64,000 nucleotides of DNA from Pseudomonadota bacterium. Its GTDB lineage: Bacteria > Desulfobacterota > Desulfobulbia > Desulfobulbales > JAGXFP01. Positions within the stretch are counted from its first letter, which is position 1. Each line of letters starts with the position of its first letter. The translations under genes were made by a program, and so were the position numbers. Under the pieces are notes generated by a model. That model did no database searches. It was not told the DNA's origin and saw nothing but the letters and a program-made list of their open reading frames with translations. This document shows positions 46,337 to 56,159 of the stretch, one piece after another. The stretch is taken from positions 62,001 to 126,000 of the forward strand of contig JAHJAA010000043.1 in NCBI GenBank assembly GCA_018814305.1, read 5' to 3'.

Positions 46337-48892
46337 ATGAGCAAACAAGCATCGGCGAATCATCATCTCTACAGCCTTCTCGAAGACGATGTCGAGGGTT
46401 TCGAGTCCCTGGTCGAGCTGGCCCTGGATTTGAACTGGACCTGGAATCATGCCACCGACCAGATCTGGCGTGAGCTGGACCCGGTCCTCTGGGATCTGAC
46501 CCATCACCCCTGCGATGTCCTGCAAACGGTCTCCCGGGACACGATCCGCGGCGCCTTGGCCGATCCGGCCTTCCGGCGGAAGATTGATGTCCTGGCCCAG
46601 TCGAAAAACCAGGCGGCAGCGGCGCCTGCCTGGTTTCAACAAACCCACCCGGGCGCACCGCTGCAGGGTGTCGCATATTTCAGTATGGAATTCATGTTAA
46701 GCGAAGCCCTGCCCATCTATTCGGGAGGGCTCGGCAATGTGGCCGGCGATCAGCTTAAGGCCGCCAGCGACCTGGGCGTACCAGTGGTTGGGGTGGGACT
46801 GCTCTACCAGCAGGGGTATTTCCGCCAGATCATCGACCGGCATGGCGCCCAACAGGCCCTTTATCCCTATAACGACCCAGGGCAATTACCGATCACCCCG
46901 TTACGGAAGGCAGACGGAGAGTGGCTGCGTCTGGAGATTATCCTCCCCGGCTACACGGTCTGGTTGCGGGCCTGGCAGGTCCAGGTCGGGCGGGTTAAAC
47001 TCTACCTGCTGGACAGCAATGACGTGGCTAATTCGCCGGTGCATCGAGGGATCACCAGTGAGTTATACGGCGGCGGCCCGGAGTTGCGGCTGCTCCAGGA
47101 GTTGGTCCTTGGGATCGGCGGCTGGCGTCTGCTGCGGGCCTTGGATATCGAGCCGGAAGTCTGTCATTTGAATGAAGGTCATGCCGCTTTCGCCGTCTTG
47201 GAACGGGCGCGGAGCTTCATGGAGGATACCGACCGGACCTTTGCGGAGGCCCTGGCGGTAACCCGCGCCGGCAATCTTTTTACCACCCATACAGCGGTGG
47301 CTGCCGGTTTCGACCGTTTTTCTCCCAACCTCATTGCCCAATACCTGGGGGGCTATGCCGAAAAGATCGGGCTTACCCTCCAAGATCTCCTGGCCCTGGG
47401 TCGCTGCAACCCGGATGATCCGGCGGAGCGTTTCAATATGGCCTACCTGGCGATGCGTGGCAGCGGTGCGGTTAATGGCGTCAGCCTTCTGCATGGTCTG
47501 GTAAGCCGCCGTCTCTTCCAGCCGCTCTTTCCTCACTGGCCGGAGGCGGAGGTGCCCATCGGCTCTGTCACCAACGGTGTCCACATGCCGACCTGGGACT
47601 CAGCTGCGGCGGACGATCTCTGGACCGAGGCCTGCGGCAAGGACCGCTGGCTGGGGACGTTGGATACCCTGGAGCAGGATATGCGCCAGGTATCCGACTC
47701 CAGGCTCTGGCAATTCCGCTTAGACGCCGGCAGGTCTTTCGTGACCTCTGTGCGAGATCGTCTGTCCAGGCAGCTGGCCGCCTCCGGCGCCGGACCGGAA
47801 GTGGTGGCGGAAGCGGCTCATTATTTTGACCCCAACATCCTGACCCTGGGCTTTGCCCGGCGTTTTGCTTCCTACAAGCGACCCAATCTGCTGCTCCACG
47901 ATCCGGAGCGGCTGGTGCGGTTGCTGACCGACCCGCACCGGCCGGTTCAGTTGATCATGGCGGGCAAGGCCCATCCTTCCGACCAGGAAGGGCAGGCCCT
48001 GATCCGGGAGTGGATCCTTTTTATCCGCCGCCCCGAGGTGCATCGTCATGTGATCTTCCTCAGCGACTACAACATGTTGTTGAGCGAGGCCCTGGTGCAG
48101 GGGGTCGATGTCTGGATCAATACGCCCCGGCGACCCTGGGAGGCGTGCGGCACCAGCGGTATGAAGGTGCTGGTCAATGGCGGCCTCAATCTCTCGGAGC
48201 TGGACGGGTGGTGGGCTGAGGCCTACTCCCCGGACATCGGCTGGGCCTTGGGGGATGGTCGTGAACACGATAACGATCCCGCCTGGGACGCCCATGAGGC
48301 CGAGGCCCTCTATGACCTGTTGGAAGGTGAGGTGATCCCTGAGTTCTATACCCGGAACGACCAGGGCATCCCGGTCGCCTGGGTGAACCGGATGCGTGAA
48401 AGCATGGCCCGGTTGACCCCGCGTTTCGGCGCCAATCGGGCGGTGCGCGAGTATACCGAGCAACAGTATCTGCCGGCGGCCGAGGCCTTTCTGTCCCGGG
48501 CCACCGATCAAGGCGCCGACGGCGCGGCCCTGGTGGCGTGGGAGCATGAACTCAGTCAAAAATGGTCCGGACTCCGTTTCGGCGAGGTGAAGATTGAAAG
48601 CAACCCCGAGGAGCATCTGTTCGAGGTGCAGGTCTACTTCGACGACCTCGATCCGGACTCGGTGCGGGTTGAGCTGTATGCCGACCCCATCGACGACGGG
48701 TCGGCAATGCGACCAGCAGAGTGTATTGAACTGCAGCGGGCCCGGCAATTGGTGGGAGCGACCAACGGCCATGTCTTTAGCGGCGGTGTACCTACAGGCC
48801 GTCTACCATCCGACTATACGGCCCGATTGATTCCCCGCCGCGCCGGGGTTGCGGTCCCACTGGAAAATGCGCGTATCCTCTGGCAGCGCTGA
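46337..48892 (+). CDS. glgP: Alpha-glucan (glycogen) phosphorylase
   Basis: 851-residue GT35 enzyme releasing glucose 1-phosphate from alpha-1,4-glucan. The N-terminal part has YFSMEFMLSEALPIYSGGLG and the His/Asn-rich donor-site segments (HLNEGHAAF, NGVHMPTW). The PLP lysine lies in EACGTSGMKVLVNGG (about residue 612). A C-terminal domain of roughly 140 residues follows. It is of the long TIGR02094 type without the mammalian regulatory N-terminus. The ATG at 46337 has GAGGTCTT upstream and is preferred to an earlier start within clsB. With the HAD-GH65 gene downstream it suggests storage-glucan turnover. Confidence 0.93.
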   Translation: MSKQASANHHLYSLLEDDVEGFESLVELALDLNWTWNHATDQIWRELDPVLWDLTHHPCDVLQTVSRDTIRGALADPAFRRKIDVLAQSKNQAAAAPAWFQQTHPGAPLQGVAYFSMEFMLSEALPIYSGGLGNVAGDQLKAASDLGVPVVGVGLLYQQGYFRQIIDRHGAQQALYPYNDPGQLPITPLRKADGEWLRLEIILPGYTVWLRAWQVQVGRVKLYLLDSNDVANSPVHRGITSELYGGGPELRLLQELVLGIGGWRLLRALDIEPEVCHLNEGHAAFAVLERARSFMEDTDRTFAEALAVTRAGNLFTTHTAVAAGFDRFSPNLIAQYLGGYAEKIGLTLQDLLALGRCNPDDPAERFNMAYLAMRGSGAVNGVSLLHGLVSRRLFQPLFPHWPEAEVPIGSVTNGVHMPTWDSAAADDLWTEACGKDRWLGTLDTLEQDMRQVSDSRLWQFRLDAGRSFVTSVRDRLSRQLAASGAGPEVVAEAAHYFDPNILTLGFARRFASYKRPNLLLHDPERLVRLLTDPHRPVQLIMAGKAHPSDQEGQALIREWILFIRRPEVHRHVIFLSDYNMLLSEALVQGVDVWINTPRRPWEACGTSGMKVLVNGGLNLSELDGWWAEAYSPDIGWALGDGREHDNDPAWDAHEAEALYDLLEGEVIPEFYTRNDQGIPVAWVNRMRESMARLTPRFGANRAVREYTEQQYLPAAEAFLSRATDQGADGAALVAWEHELSQKWSGLRFGEVKIESNPEEHLFEVQVYFDDLDPDSVRVELYADPIDDGSAMRPAECIELQRARQLVGATNGHVFSGGVPTGRLPSDYTARLIPRRAGVAVPLENARILWQR

Positions 48893-48916
48893 CCACCATC
48901 CGGCAGGGATGGTGGT
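48892..48916 (+). other. Perfect hairpin downstream of glgP
   Basis: Ten-bp inverted repeat ACCACCATCC / GGATGGTGGT with a 5-nt loop just after the glgP stop. There is no T-run, so it is not a typical intrinsic terminator, but it may stabilise or end the transcript with Rho. Confidence 0.7.
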
Positions 48917-49398
48917 GGGAGGGAGGTCGTCATTTTCGCTGGCGTTGGAGGGGTCCCGAGCCAATAACAGACTTCTCCTAGCAACCTGCTGTTACCATCC
49001 ATGGATCTTCTGGCGATGCCTCAAGCCGTTTGACTCCCTCTGGAGAAACATCGCCGCCTTTCTCTGTAAAATTGGAGACAGACCACTTTTTTCAATTCCT
49101 TTCGACTATAGCGTTTCGTCTCCAGTCATAGAGCAGACCCCGCTACGCTGTTACTCTGCCCCTGAAGCCGCTTCTTGTATCCAGAAAAAATGCCTGCGCG
49201 ATTGACTCCCATTGCATCTTTGCCACGGCACCAGGGCATGGTTTGTACGTATTGTAAATTTTCAAAGAAACAACAAGATAATCGTGGTCTGTCCCTTGTT
49301 TTTTTCACCTTTACTCTTTGCTAGACCAGGACCTATACTAAGTTATACCCTGAAGAAGGGGGCGGGGTGGTTGTTTCTCTGTCTAACCTGAATAGACC
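48893..49398. other. Intergenic region with inverted-repeat element
   Basis: About 500 bp with no convincing gene. It holds the glgP hairpin and, at 49077-49086 and 49284-49293, a perfect 10-bp inverted repeat GACAGACCAC / GTGGTCTGTC enclosing about 200 bp. Its right boundary meets a degenerate receiver-domain fragment. Confidence 0.5.
49077..49293. repeat. MITE-like element bounded by inverted repeats
   Basis: The terminal inverted repeats GACAGACCAC / GTGGTCTGTC delimit a 217-bp segment with no transposase. The repeat sequence resembles the GACAGACCAC ends seen at small mobile elements in environmental bacteria, from memory. No target duplication was identified by eye. Confidence 0.4.
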
Positions 49399-49632
49399 GT
49401 GGGAAAGCTAAGGGATTACTGGATACTGAACGAAAGGATATTGCTAGGGGCTGCTCAGCCTGGGTTCATTCCGTTGGGCTATGATGTTGCACTGGTCTTG
49501 GATGGGAAAGAGGCGCTCCGAAAGGTCAAGGCGGGCGGTATCGCTCTGATTCTTCTTGATATTATGATGCCGGGTAAGGATGGCTACGAGGCCATCAAGA
49601 ATTGTTTGATGCCCTCAATCGAAGGGGAGTAA
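49399..49632 (+). pseudogene. Degenerate response-regulator receiver fragment
   Basis: 77-residue remnant. It contains ALILLDIMMPGKDGYEAIKN, the phospho-Asp core of a receiver domain, but the N-terminal acidic pair is missing and the C-terminal half (K-x-P region) is absent. It stops at TAATG, on the start of the following kinase. It is the first of four damaged signalling genes in succession. Confidence 0.7.
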
Positions 49633-49637
49633 TGGTC

Positions 49638-51185
49638 ATGGAAAAGAAACTGAGGCAATCCCTGGAATTTGCCGAGGATATCATCAATACTGTGCGCGAA
49701 CCCTTGATCGTCCTGGATCAAGATTTACGGGTAGTCTCGGCCAGCCGTTCTTTCTATAAGGTATTCCAAGTCAAGCCGGAGGAAACCGTCGGCCAGCTGA
49801 TCTATGATTTGGGCGATAAACAGTGGGATATCCCCAAGCTGCGGGAACTCCTGGAAACTATTCTGCCCCAGAAGACCAGTTTTGTCGGCTATGAGGTGGA
49901 ACACGATTTCGCTACTATCGGTCGGCGAACCATGCTGTTGAATGCCCGGCAGATTGAACAGGCGTGGGGCAAAGAGCGGATCATCCTGCTGGCCATCGAG
50001 GACATCACCGAGCGCAAGGCGATAGAAACGGGCCTGGAAACAACCCGAAAAGAACTGGAGGTCGTTAAAAAATTAGCCGATGCCGCCCATGAATTCGCCG
50101 AGAGCGTCATCAACACGGTCCGCGAGCCTCTGATTTCTTTGGACCAGGATCTCCGGGTGGTCACCGTCAGCCGCTCTTTCTACGATTTTTTCCAGGTTAA
50201 GCCGGAGGATACCGTCGGGCAGCTGATCTATGACCTGGGCGATAAACAGTGGGATATCCCCAAGCTGCGGGAACTGCTGGAAACCATTCTGCCCGAGAAG
50301 ACCAGCTTTGATAACTATGAGGTCGAACACGATTTCGCCACCATCGGTCGGCGTGTCATGCTGTTGAATGCCCGGCAGATTAAACAAGTGTGGGGCAAGG
50401 AGCGGATCATCCTCTTGGCCATCGAGGACATTACCGAGCGCAGTCGTCTGGAAGACCTGTTGGCAGAGTCTGAATTTCGCTACCGGAGACTTTTTGAGAC
50501 CGCCAGCGACGGGATCGTGCTTCTTGAAAAGAAGGAAGGACGTGTCGCCCATGCCAATTCGGCCTTTGAGAAAATGTTGGGGTATTCCGAAGCGGAGTGC
50601 CTTGGGAAAAATCTCAGTGATATCGGGGTTTCGATCGATACGCGTCATTTCTCCGCCACCATGGGGGATTTGGACAGGGAGGGCATTCTTAATTACGAGG
50701 ATATTTTTTTACAAACCAGATCCGGACAGGGAATCTACACAGATATCTATTTGGTCGACCGGGCTATCTTGGCCCAATGTAATATTCGCGATGTCACTGA
50801 ACGGAAGCTGGTACAAGAGACCTTGAAAGAAGAACAGCTCTTTATTGAAAATGCCCTGAACTCTCTACAGGACGTATTCTTTGTCTTTGATCTTGAGGGG
50901 CGGTTTATCCGCTGGAACAATCCCGTGAGTGGCGTCACCGGCTACACGGACGGGGAAATTGCTCAGCTTACCCCGGTCGATTTATTTCGAGGTGATGACA
51001 TCAACAGGATCGCAACGGCGATTGAGACGGCAACCACGACAGGCAGCGTCAAAGTCGATGCCCTGTTCGTCACCAAAGAGGGGAAGCGGATTCCTTATTC
51101 ATTCAGCGCCTCCCTCCTGCGGGATGCATCCGGTACCCCCATGGCTATCTGTGGTCTCGGCAGAGACATCACCGAGCGCATGTAG
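49638..51185 (+). pseudogene. Multi-PAS hybrid histidine kinase, N-terminal part, ends at an in-frame TAG
   Basis: 515-residue part with at least four PAS units. The first two (about 20-150 and 165-290) are nearly identical, also at DNA level, including VGQLIYDLGDKQWDIPKL in both, indicating a recent tandem duplication. A TAG at 51183-51185 interrupts the frame after DITERM, and the frame continues open as AEQDL, the usual follow-on of PAS/PAC boundaries (ITERKxAEQ), so a single AAG-to-TAG change split one kinase. ATG 49638 is preferred, 9 nt after GGGGAG. Confidence 0.8.
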
Positions 51186-51209
51186 GCGGAGCAAGACTTA
51201 CACTCGGCG

Positions 51210-52715
51210 ATGATAAAAGCCCAGGAGGGAGAAACCAGATGGTCGGCCTTCATGTCCTCAATGGGAGACGGAATCAGCATCCAAGATCCCGCTTATCTCA
51301 TAACCTACCAGAACCAGGCTCTGAAAAATTTAATTGGTGATCATGTCGGCGAGCACTGCTACGCGGCCTATGAGCACCAAGACCACATCTGCGAAGGATG
51401 CCCTGTCGAGAAGGCCTACAATGACGGAGGTATTCATCAGGCCGAAAGGACCGTAATTATCGGCAAGGAGACCAGATATCGCCAGGTTACCGCCTCTCCG
51501 TTAAGGGATTTTCAGGGGAATATTGTGTCGGTGATCGAGGTGATACGAGACGTCACCGAACAAAAGAAGCTTGAATCCCAACTGCTTCATGCCCAGAAGA
51601 TGGAGGCGGTCGGCACCCTGGCCGGAGGAATTGCCCATGATTTCAACAATATCCTCAATGTGATCATGGGGTACAGCAACATGGTTGAGGACACCTTGGC
51701 AGCCGACAGCCCGGCCAGAGAAGATATGCATGAAGTGCTGGTTGCCGCCGACCGGGCTGCGGATCTCACCAAGAGGCTGCTGCTGTTCAGCAGAAAAGAG
51801 CCTGCTGATGTGAAGCCCACGAATATCAATGAGCTGATCCTCGGTCTGCAGAAAATGCTGGTCCGGGTTATCCGAGAGAGTATTGAATTTCATCTGGATC
51901 TTACCGACACCCCCTTGATTGTGTCGGCCGATACCGGGCAAATCGAGCAGGTGCTGATCAACCTTGCCTCCAATGCCAAGGACGTCATGCAGGAAGGCGG
52001 ACGGCTGCTGATCACCACCGGCCTTGAGGAGATCGATGAAGCCTATGTTGCCGCCTACCGATATGGCCGGCCGGGGAGATATGCGCTGATCACGGTTTCT
52101 GATACCGGACAGGGAATGGATAAGGAAACACAGCAGAAGATATTCGAGCCTTTCTTTACCACCAAAGGGGTTGGCAAAGGGACCGGGCTCGGTCTCGCCA
52201 TTTCCTACGGGATCATCAAACAGCATAACGGCTATATCAAGGTCTACAGTGAGCCGGGCGAAGGCACGGTGTTCAAAATATTTCTGCCGCTCTGTGATGA
52301 AGCGGCCTTGGACGAGAAACCTGAGGGTGTCGAGCCTGTCAAGGGCGGGCATGAGACTATTCTGGTTGCTGAGGACGACGCCGCGCTGAGGGAATTGAGC
52401 AGGAGAATACTGGAGGCCTTTGGCTATAGGGTTATCACTGCGGCGGATGGCGAAGAGGCAATCGCCAAATTCCTGGAGAACCGGGAACGAATCAACCTGG
52501 TTCTGCTGGACATGATCATGCCGAAGAAAAACGGCAAAGAGGTCGGTGAGGCGATCCGCACGGTAAGCCCAAAGATCAGAATACTCTTTGCCAGCGGCTA
52601 TACCTCGGAAATTATCAGCAACAAAGAATTACTGGAGGGCAGTTTTGACTTCATCCAGAAACCGTACCAGTCAAAAAGCCTTTTATTGAAAGTAAGGGAG
52701 GTCCTGGACAAATGA
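51210..52715 (+). pseudogene. Hybrid histidine kinase, C-terminal part (PAS-HisKA-HATPase-REC)
   Basis: 501-residue continuation in the same frame beyond the TAG at 51183. It starts with a PAS domain containing a Cys pair (HICEGCPVEKAY), then HisKA with GTLAGGIAHDFNNILN (phospho-His), HATPase with SNAKDVM, DTGQGMD and GTGLGLAISYG, and a receiver with LVAEDD and LVLLDMIMPKKNG. It could still be translated from an internal ATG (51210), giving a short kinase, or as one protein if the TAG is suppressed. It overlaps the downstream regulator by 4 bp. Confidence 0.85.
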
Positions 52716-53458
52716 ATGAGAAAATATTGTTGGTCGACGATGAGGAAGCGAATCTCCGGCTGCTGACCCAGTGGCTGGTGCCGCAAGGCTATGATGTCGA
52801 ATATGCCTCAAACGGTGAGGAAGCGGTGCGGAAGGTTGGTGAAATCCGACCTGATCTGATCATCCTTGATATTATGATGCCGATCATGGATGGCCACGAG
52901 GCCTGTCGGATTTTAAAAGAAGACCCGGAAACCATGAATATCCCGATCATCATCGTGACAGCGCTGCACGACCGGGAATCAAAAATAAAAGGCCTCTCGG
53001 TCTCCGCCAATGATTTTCTTTCCAAGCCTATTGATCAGGGCGAATTACTGATTCGAGTCCGCAACCTGCTGAAGATCAAGGCCTTTGACGACTTCATGCT
53101 CGAACATAATCAAATCCTTGAGCAGAAGGTGCGGGAAAGAACCCGGGACCTTAAAAACATGGGCAACGAGATGATGCGGAAGCTAACCTCCGCCGCGGAA
53201 TTTCGGGACACCGACACTGGCGCGCATATAGCGAGGATCGGCTTTTATGCCGGCAAGATGGCGGAAGCGTTGGATATGTCGATGGACTTTATCGAGACCA
53301 TAACCTTTGCCAGTTCGCTGCATGACATCGGCAAGATCGGCATTTTGGATAACATTCTCCTCAAGCCGGGATCTTTGACCCGGGAGGAATTCGAGAGCAT
53401 GACGACCCATACGGTAATAGGCGCGAAGATCCTCGGGGAATCGACTTATCCCGGATAG
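52712..53458 (+). pseudogene. HD-GYP response regulator, N-terminal part (frameshifted)
   Basis: Receiver domain (ILLVDDEEAN; phospho-Asp in LIILDIMMP; K in LSKPI) plus the first half of an HD-GYP phosphodiesterase domain with HDIGKIGI. The frame ends with TAG at 53456-53458 after ESTYPG. The rest of the domain lies in another frame from 53455 ([19 protein letters not shown]), so a single-base loss in the CCCGG run is the likely cause. Overlaps the kinase stop by four bases, and was probably its partner for c-di-GMP hydrolysis. Confidence 0.85.
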
Positions 53459-53472
53459 CTGCCGCCATTGCC

Positions 53473-53748
53473 TTGACGCATCACGAACGGTGGGACGGCG
53501 GCGGCTATCCGGGTAGGTTAAAAGGAGAAGAAATTCCCCTTGAGGGCAGAATCGCCAATCTCGTCGACCAATATGATGCCCTGCGGGCTCAAAGGCCCTA
53601 TAAATCGGCCTTTGACCATCAAAAAACCTGCAGGATTATCACCGAGGGGGACGGTCGGACCAGGCCGGAACATTTTGATCCAGCGGTCCTTGCGGCCTTC
53701 AAGGAAATTGCCCCGGTATTTCAAGATATATTTGATCAGCACCAATAG
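53473..53748 (+). pseudogene. HD-GYP domain, C-terminal part
   Basis: 91 residues in a shifted frame: [22 protein letters not shown], the GYP motif and the remaining helices to the end of the domain. Homology begins at 53455, before the first start codon in this frame. It has no own receiver and no ribosome site, so it is a remnant of the gene at 52712. Confidence 0.85.
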
Positions 53749-53865
53749 GGATTGAGGTTTCCTCTTGGGAAGCCGTACTGGCCACTTTCAAATTTTTCCT
53801 TTTATTTTCGGTCTGTTGCCAACCCTATGATGGCTTACCTGGCTAGTGTTTCGGACGTGATCATC

Positions 53866-54660
53866 ATGGGTAAGAATGAACAAAATATGAGAAAAGAGAA
53901 TATTCAGGGATCGACTGCGTCATTGCCTGGTTTATCTACTCCTCAGACGCCTGAAGGTGGCACTTCACCGCTTCGCTTCGTTTTTCGGGGTAAATGGATG
54001 GCCTGGACAGTCCTGTTGGCGTCTCTGGTTGTCACTTTTTTCGTCTGGTATCTCGCCAGGGGCGTAATGCTGGCAAGAGCGAATGATCGTTTTGTCTTTC
54101 GAGCCCAGACCATAGAAGCAGCGCTTCATGAGCGACTGCATGACTATGCTTTCCTGCTCCAAAGCGGCGCCGGTCTTTTCGTCGGCTCCGAGGAAGTTAC
54201 CCGTGCGGAATGGCGGACATTTGCAAACGCGTTGCAGATTGATCAACATTATCCAGGGGTGCAAGGGTTCGGTTTTTCCAAAAGAATTCTTCCTTCAGAA
54301 AAGAAGGCTCACATCCGTCAGATTCGCGAGGAGGGTTTCCCCGACTATGATATCTATCCTGATGGGGAGCGCCCGGAATACACCTCCGTTATCTTTCTGG
54401 AGCCCTTTGATTGGCGAAATCAGCGGGCTTTTGGTTACGACATGTTTTCCGAACCCACCCGAAAAGAAGCCATGGTGATGGCCAGGGACACCGGTTTGGC
54501 TGCTTTGAGTGGCAAAATTACCCTGCTTCAGGAAACAGAAAAAGATGTTCAGGCGGGCTTTCTTATGTATCTGCCGGTCTACCGCAATGGAGAAGTCCCG
54601 GAGACCCCGGGCAGAGGATTGAGGCCTTATTGGGATATGTTTACAGTCCCTTCCGCATGA
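53866..54660 (+). pseudogene. CHASE-domain sensor, N-terminal part (frameshifted)
   Basis: 264 residues: a transmembrane helix (WTVLLASLVVTFFVWYLA) followed by a periplasmic CHASE domain (TIEAALHERLHDYAFLLQSGAGLFVGS, YPGVQGFGFSKRI, RAFGYDMFSEPTRKEAM). The frame breaks near 54605-54611 (run CCCCGGG), where the correct CHASE continuation (QRIEALLGYVYSPFRMND) switches to another frame. The ATG at 53866 is one of several weak start choices. Such sensors bind small ligands; which one is unknown. Confidence 0.75.
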
Positions 54661-55331
54661 ATGATTTCATGCAGGGTCTTCTGATGGAGAAGCATGAGGA
54701 TGTTGAACTTCAGGTTTTCGATGGGGATCAACCGCTTAAAGAGGCCTTACTCTATCCCAGTGGGAACATGGATGTCATCTCCCGGTCTGATCACGTCCAT
54801 TTTGCCATCTACCAATCCATTCTGGAATACGCCGGTCGTCGTTGGCTCTTGGTTTTCAAGTCCTCACCGTATTTTGAAGAAACCATCGATACCGGTCAGG
54901 TGAACAGCATCCTGTTGCTTGGCATCATCAGCAGTCTCCTGCTTTTTGCCGTGGTGTTGTCGTTGACAAAGTCGCGCAACCAGGCCCTGTCTCTGGCCAA
55001 GATGACCTTGGACCTGGAAAAGGCTAATCTCGGACTGAGGAGAGAAATTGAGGAGCGTAAGCAGGATGAAGAAACATTACAGCGATATGCCGCTGAACTC
55101 GAAAAGAAAAACCAGGAGTTGCAGGGGGCCCTTGCCAAGGTCAGGCAGTTAACCGGCCTGCTGCCGATCTGCGCATCATGCAAGAAAATACGGGATGACA
55201 CGGGCTATTGGAGCGGTGTCGAGACCTATGTGAGCGAGCATACGGACGCCGTTTTCAGCCATGGCCTTTGCCCGGAATGTGAGAAAAAAGCGCTTGAGGA
55301 TCTGGCTCAATTGATCCGAGAAAACAAATGA
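54657..55331 (+). pseudogene. CHASE sensor, C-terminal part with CxxC-containing output domain
   Basis: 224 residues from an ATG that overlaps the previous stop as ATGA; homology reaches up to about 54605. It contains the end of the CHASE domain, a second transmembrane helix (ILLLGIISSLLLFAVVLSL), a long coiled coil (LEKANLGLRREIEERKQ...ELEKKNQEL), then a C-terminal module LLPICASCKKIRDD...GLCPECEKKAL with two CxxC pairs. It lacks a kinase domain. The module recurs at the ends of PAS and receiver proteins in Geobacter-like bacteria, as I remember it. Confidence 0.75.
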
Positions 55332-55447
55332 CGAACCAGTAATCCAGGCAACCGCCCAACCCTCGCATCCTGACGAGCAATGGCGGTTCGTCGAGCATCA
55401 AGGGTGCCGTGTCCTCGGCCTTGGCTAAAAAAAGGGGAAAAAACAAA

Positions 55448-55753
55448 ATGAAAATTTCAGACTGGTTGGATGAGCAGGAAGCAGCGAAGGTGGATGTATC
55501 TCAAATAGCCTTGCCGACCAATATGTCTTTTGATCAAGCTCCGGATGAAACCATCTTTTTTAAAGAGGTTAATTCGTGCGGGCTTCTCTGCACCGAAAAT
55601 CATCCTTTTTCTACAGTCGAACGCTTTGGCCATTGGTATTGCGGTAGAGGCCAAGACAAGAAAGCCGGCAGTCATTCCGCAAAAATGAAGTGGAGGCTGT
55701 TTACAAAAGATAAGAGCCTGGCGCTGCAAACGGCTCAAGAACATATAGAATAA
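55448..55753 (+). CDS. Conserved hypothetical protein (101 aa)
   Basis: Small soluble protein starting MKISDWLDEQEAAKVD and containing ETIFFKEVNSCGLLC, HPFSTVERFGHWYCG and RGQDKKAGSHSAKMKWRLF; three Cys residues are spread over the middle. AAAAGGGGAA precedes the ATG at 55448. I do not recognise the family. Position between the damaged signalling genes and stress-type proteins offers little on function. Confidence 0.6.
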   Translation: MKISDWLDEQEAAKVDVSQIALPTNMSFDQAPDETIFFKEVNSCGLLCTENHPFSTVERFGHWYCGRGQDKKAGSHSAKMKWRLFTKDKSLALQTAQEHIE

Positions 55754-56159
55754 AAAGGGAAGCGGAAAGTACCAATCTACCACTACGCTTCCTGCTTCAG
55801 GCTATCTTAGTCTGTGGGCCTTAATCGTAGGTAAACGAGGATTTCGGAAGGGGCTGTTCTATCCCCTCAATATTTCGAGGGACCACCAGATATGGAGGTT
55901 CGCTGGGTCCATTCGATTGCTCTGCCTCCATCGTCGCCCTCTCTCATGCCCTGCCAATAAAGACTTCTTCGCTTCTTTCCGTTTGTTTTTATCCTCCGGC
56001 ATACCTCTTGCTCATAAAGGAGTGTACCGATCATGGGTTGGCTGGTGAATGCCGATGGACGCGAGCAATTGTCCGGGACAGATCCCTCTACGATCAGCTT
56101 GCTTGGAACGAAAGGGTAAACAGGGGGCAGCAAGCCTCAAAATACAAAAGGAGAAATCT
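55754..56159. other. Intergenic region, second copy of a repeated element
   Basis: 406 bp. The part from about 55862 to 56015 shares ordered sequence blocks with 44580-44735 (see that entry). A short ORF of 28 codons (56033-56119, MGWLVNADGREQ...) follows an AAGGAG but has no known relative; I do not call it a gene. Confidence 0.4.

Noticed and set aside
47720-48772. 350-codon minus-strand ORF opposite glgP
   Set aside because: Antisense of the phosphorylase C-terminal part, with no recognisable domain.
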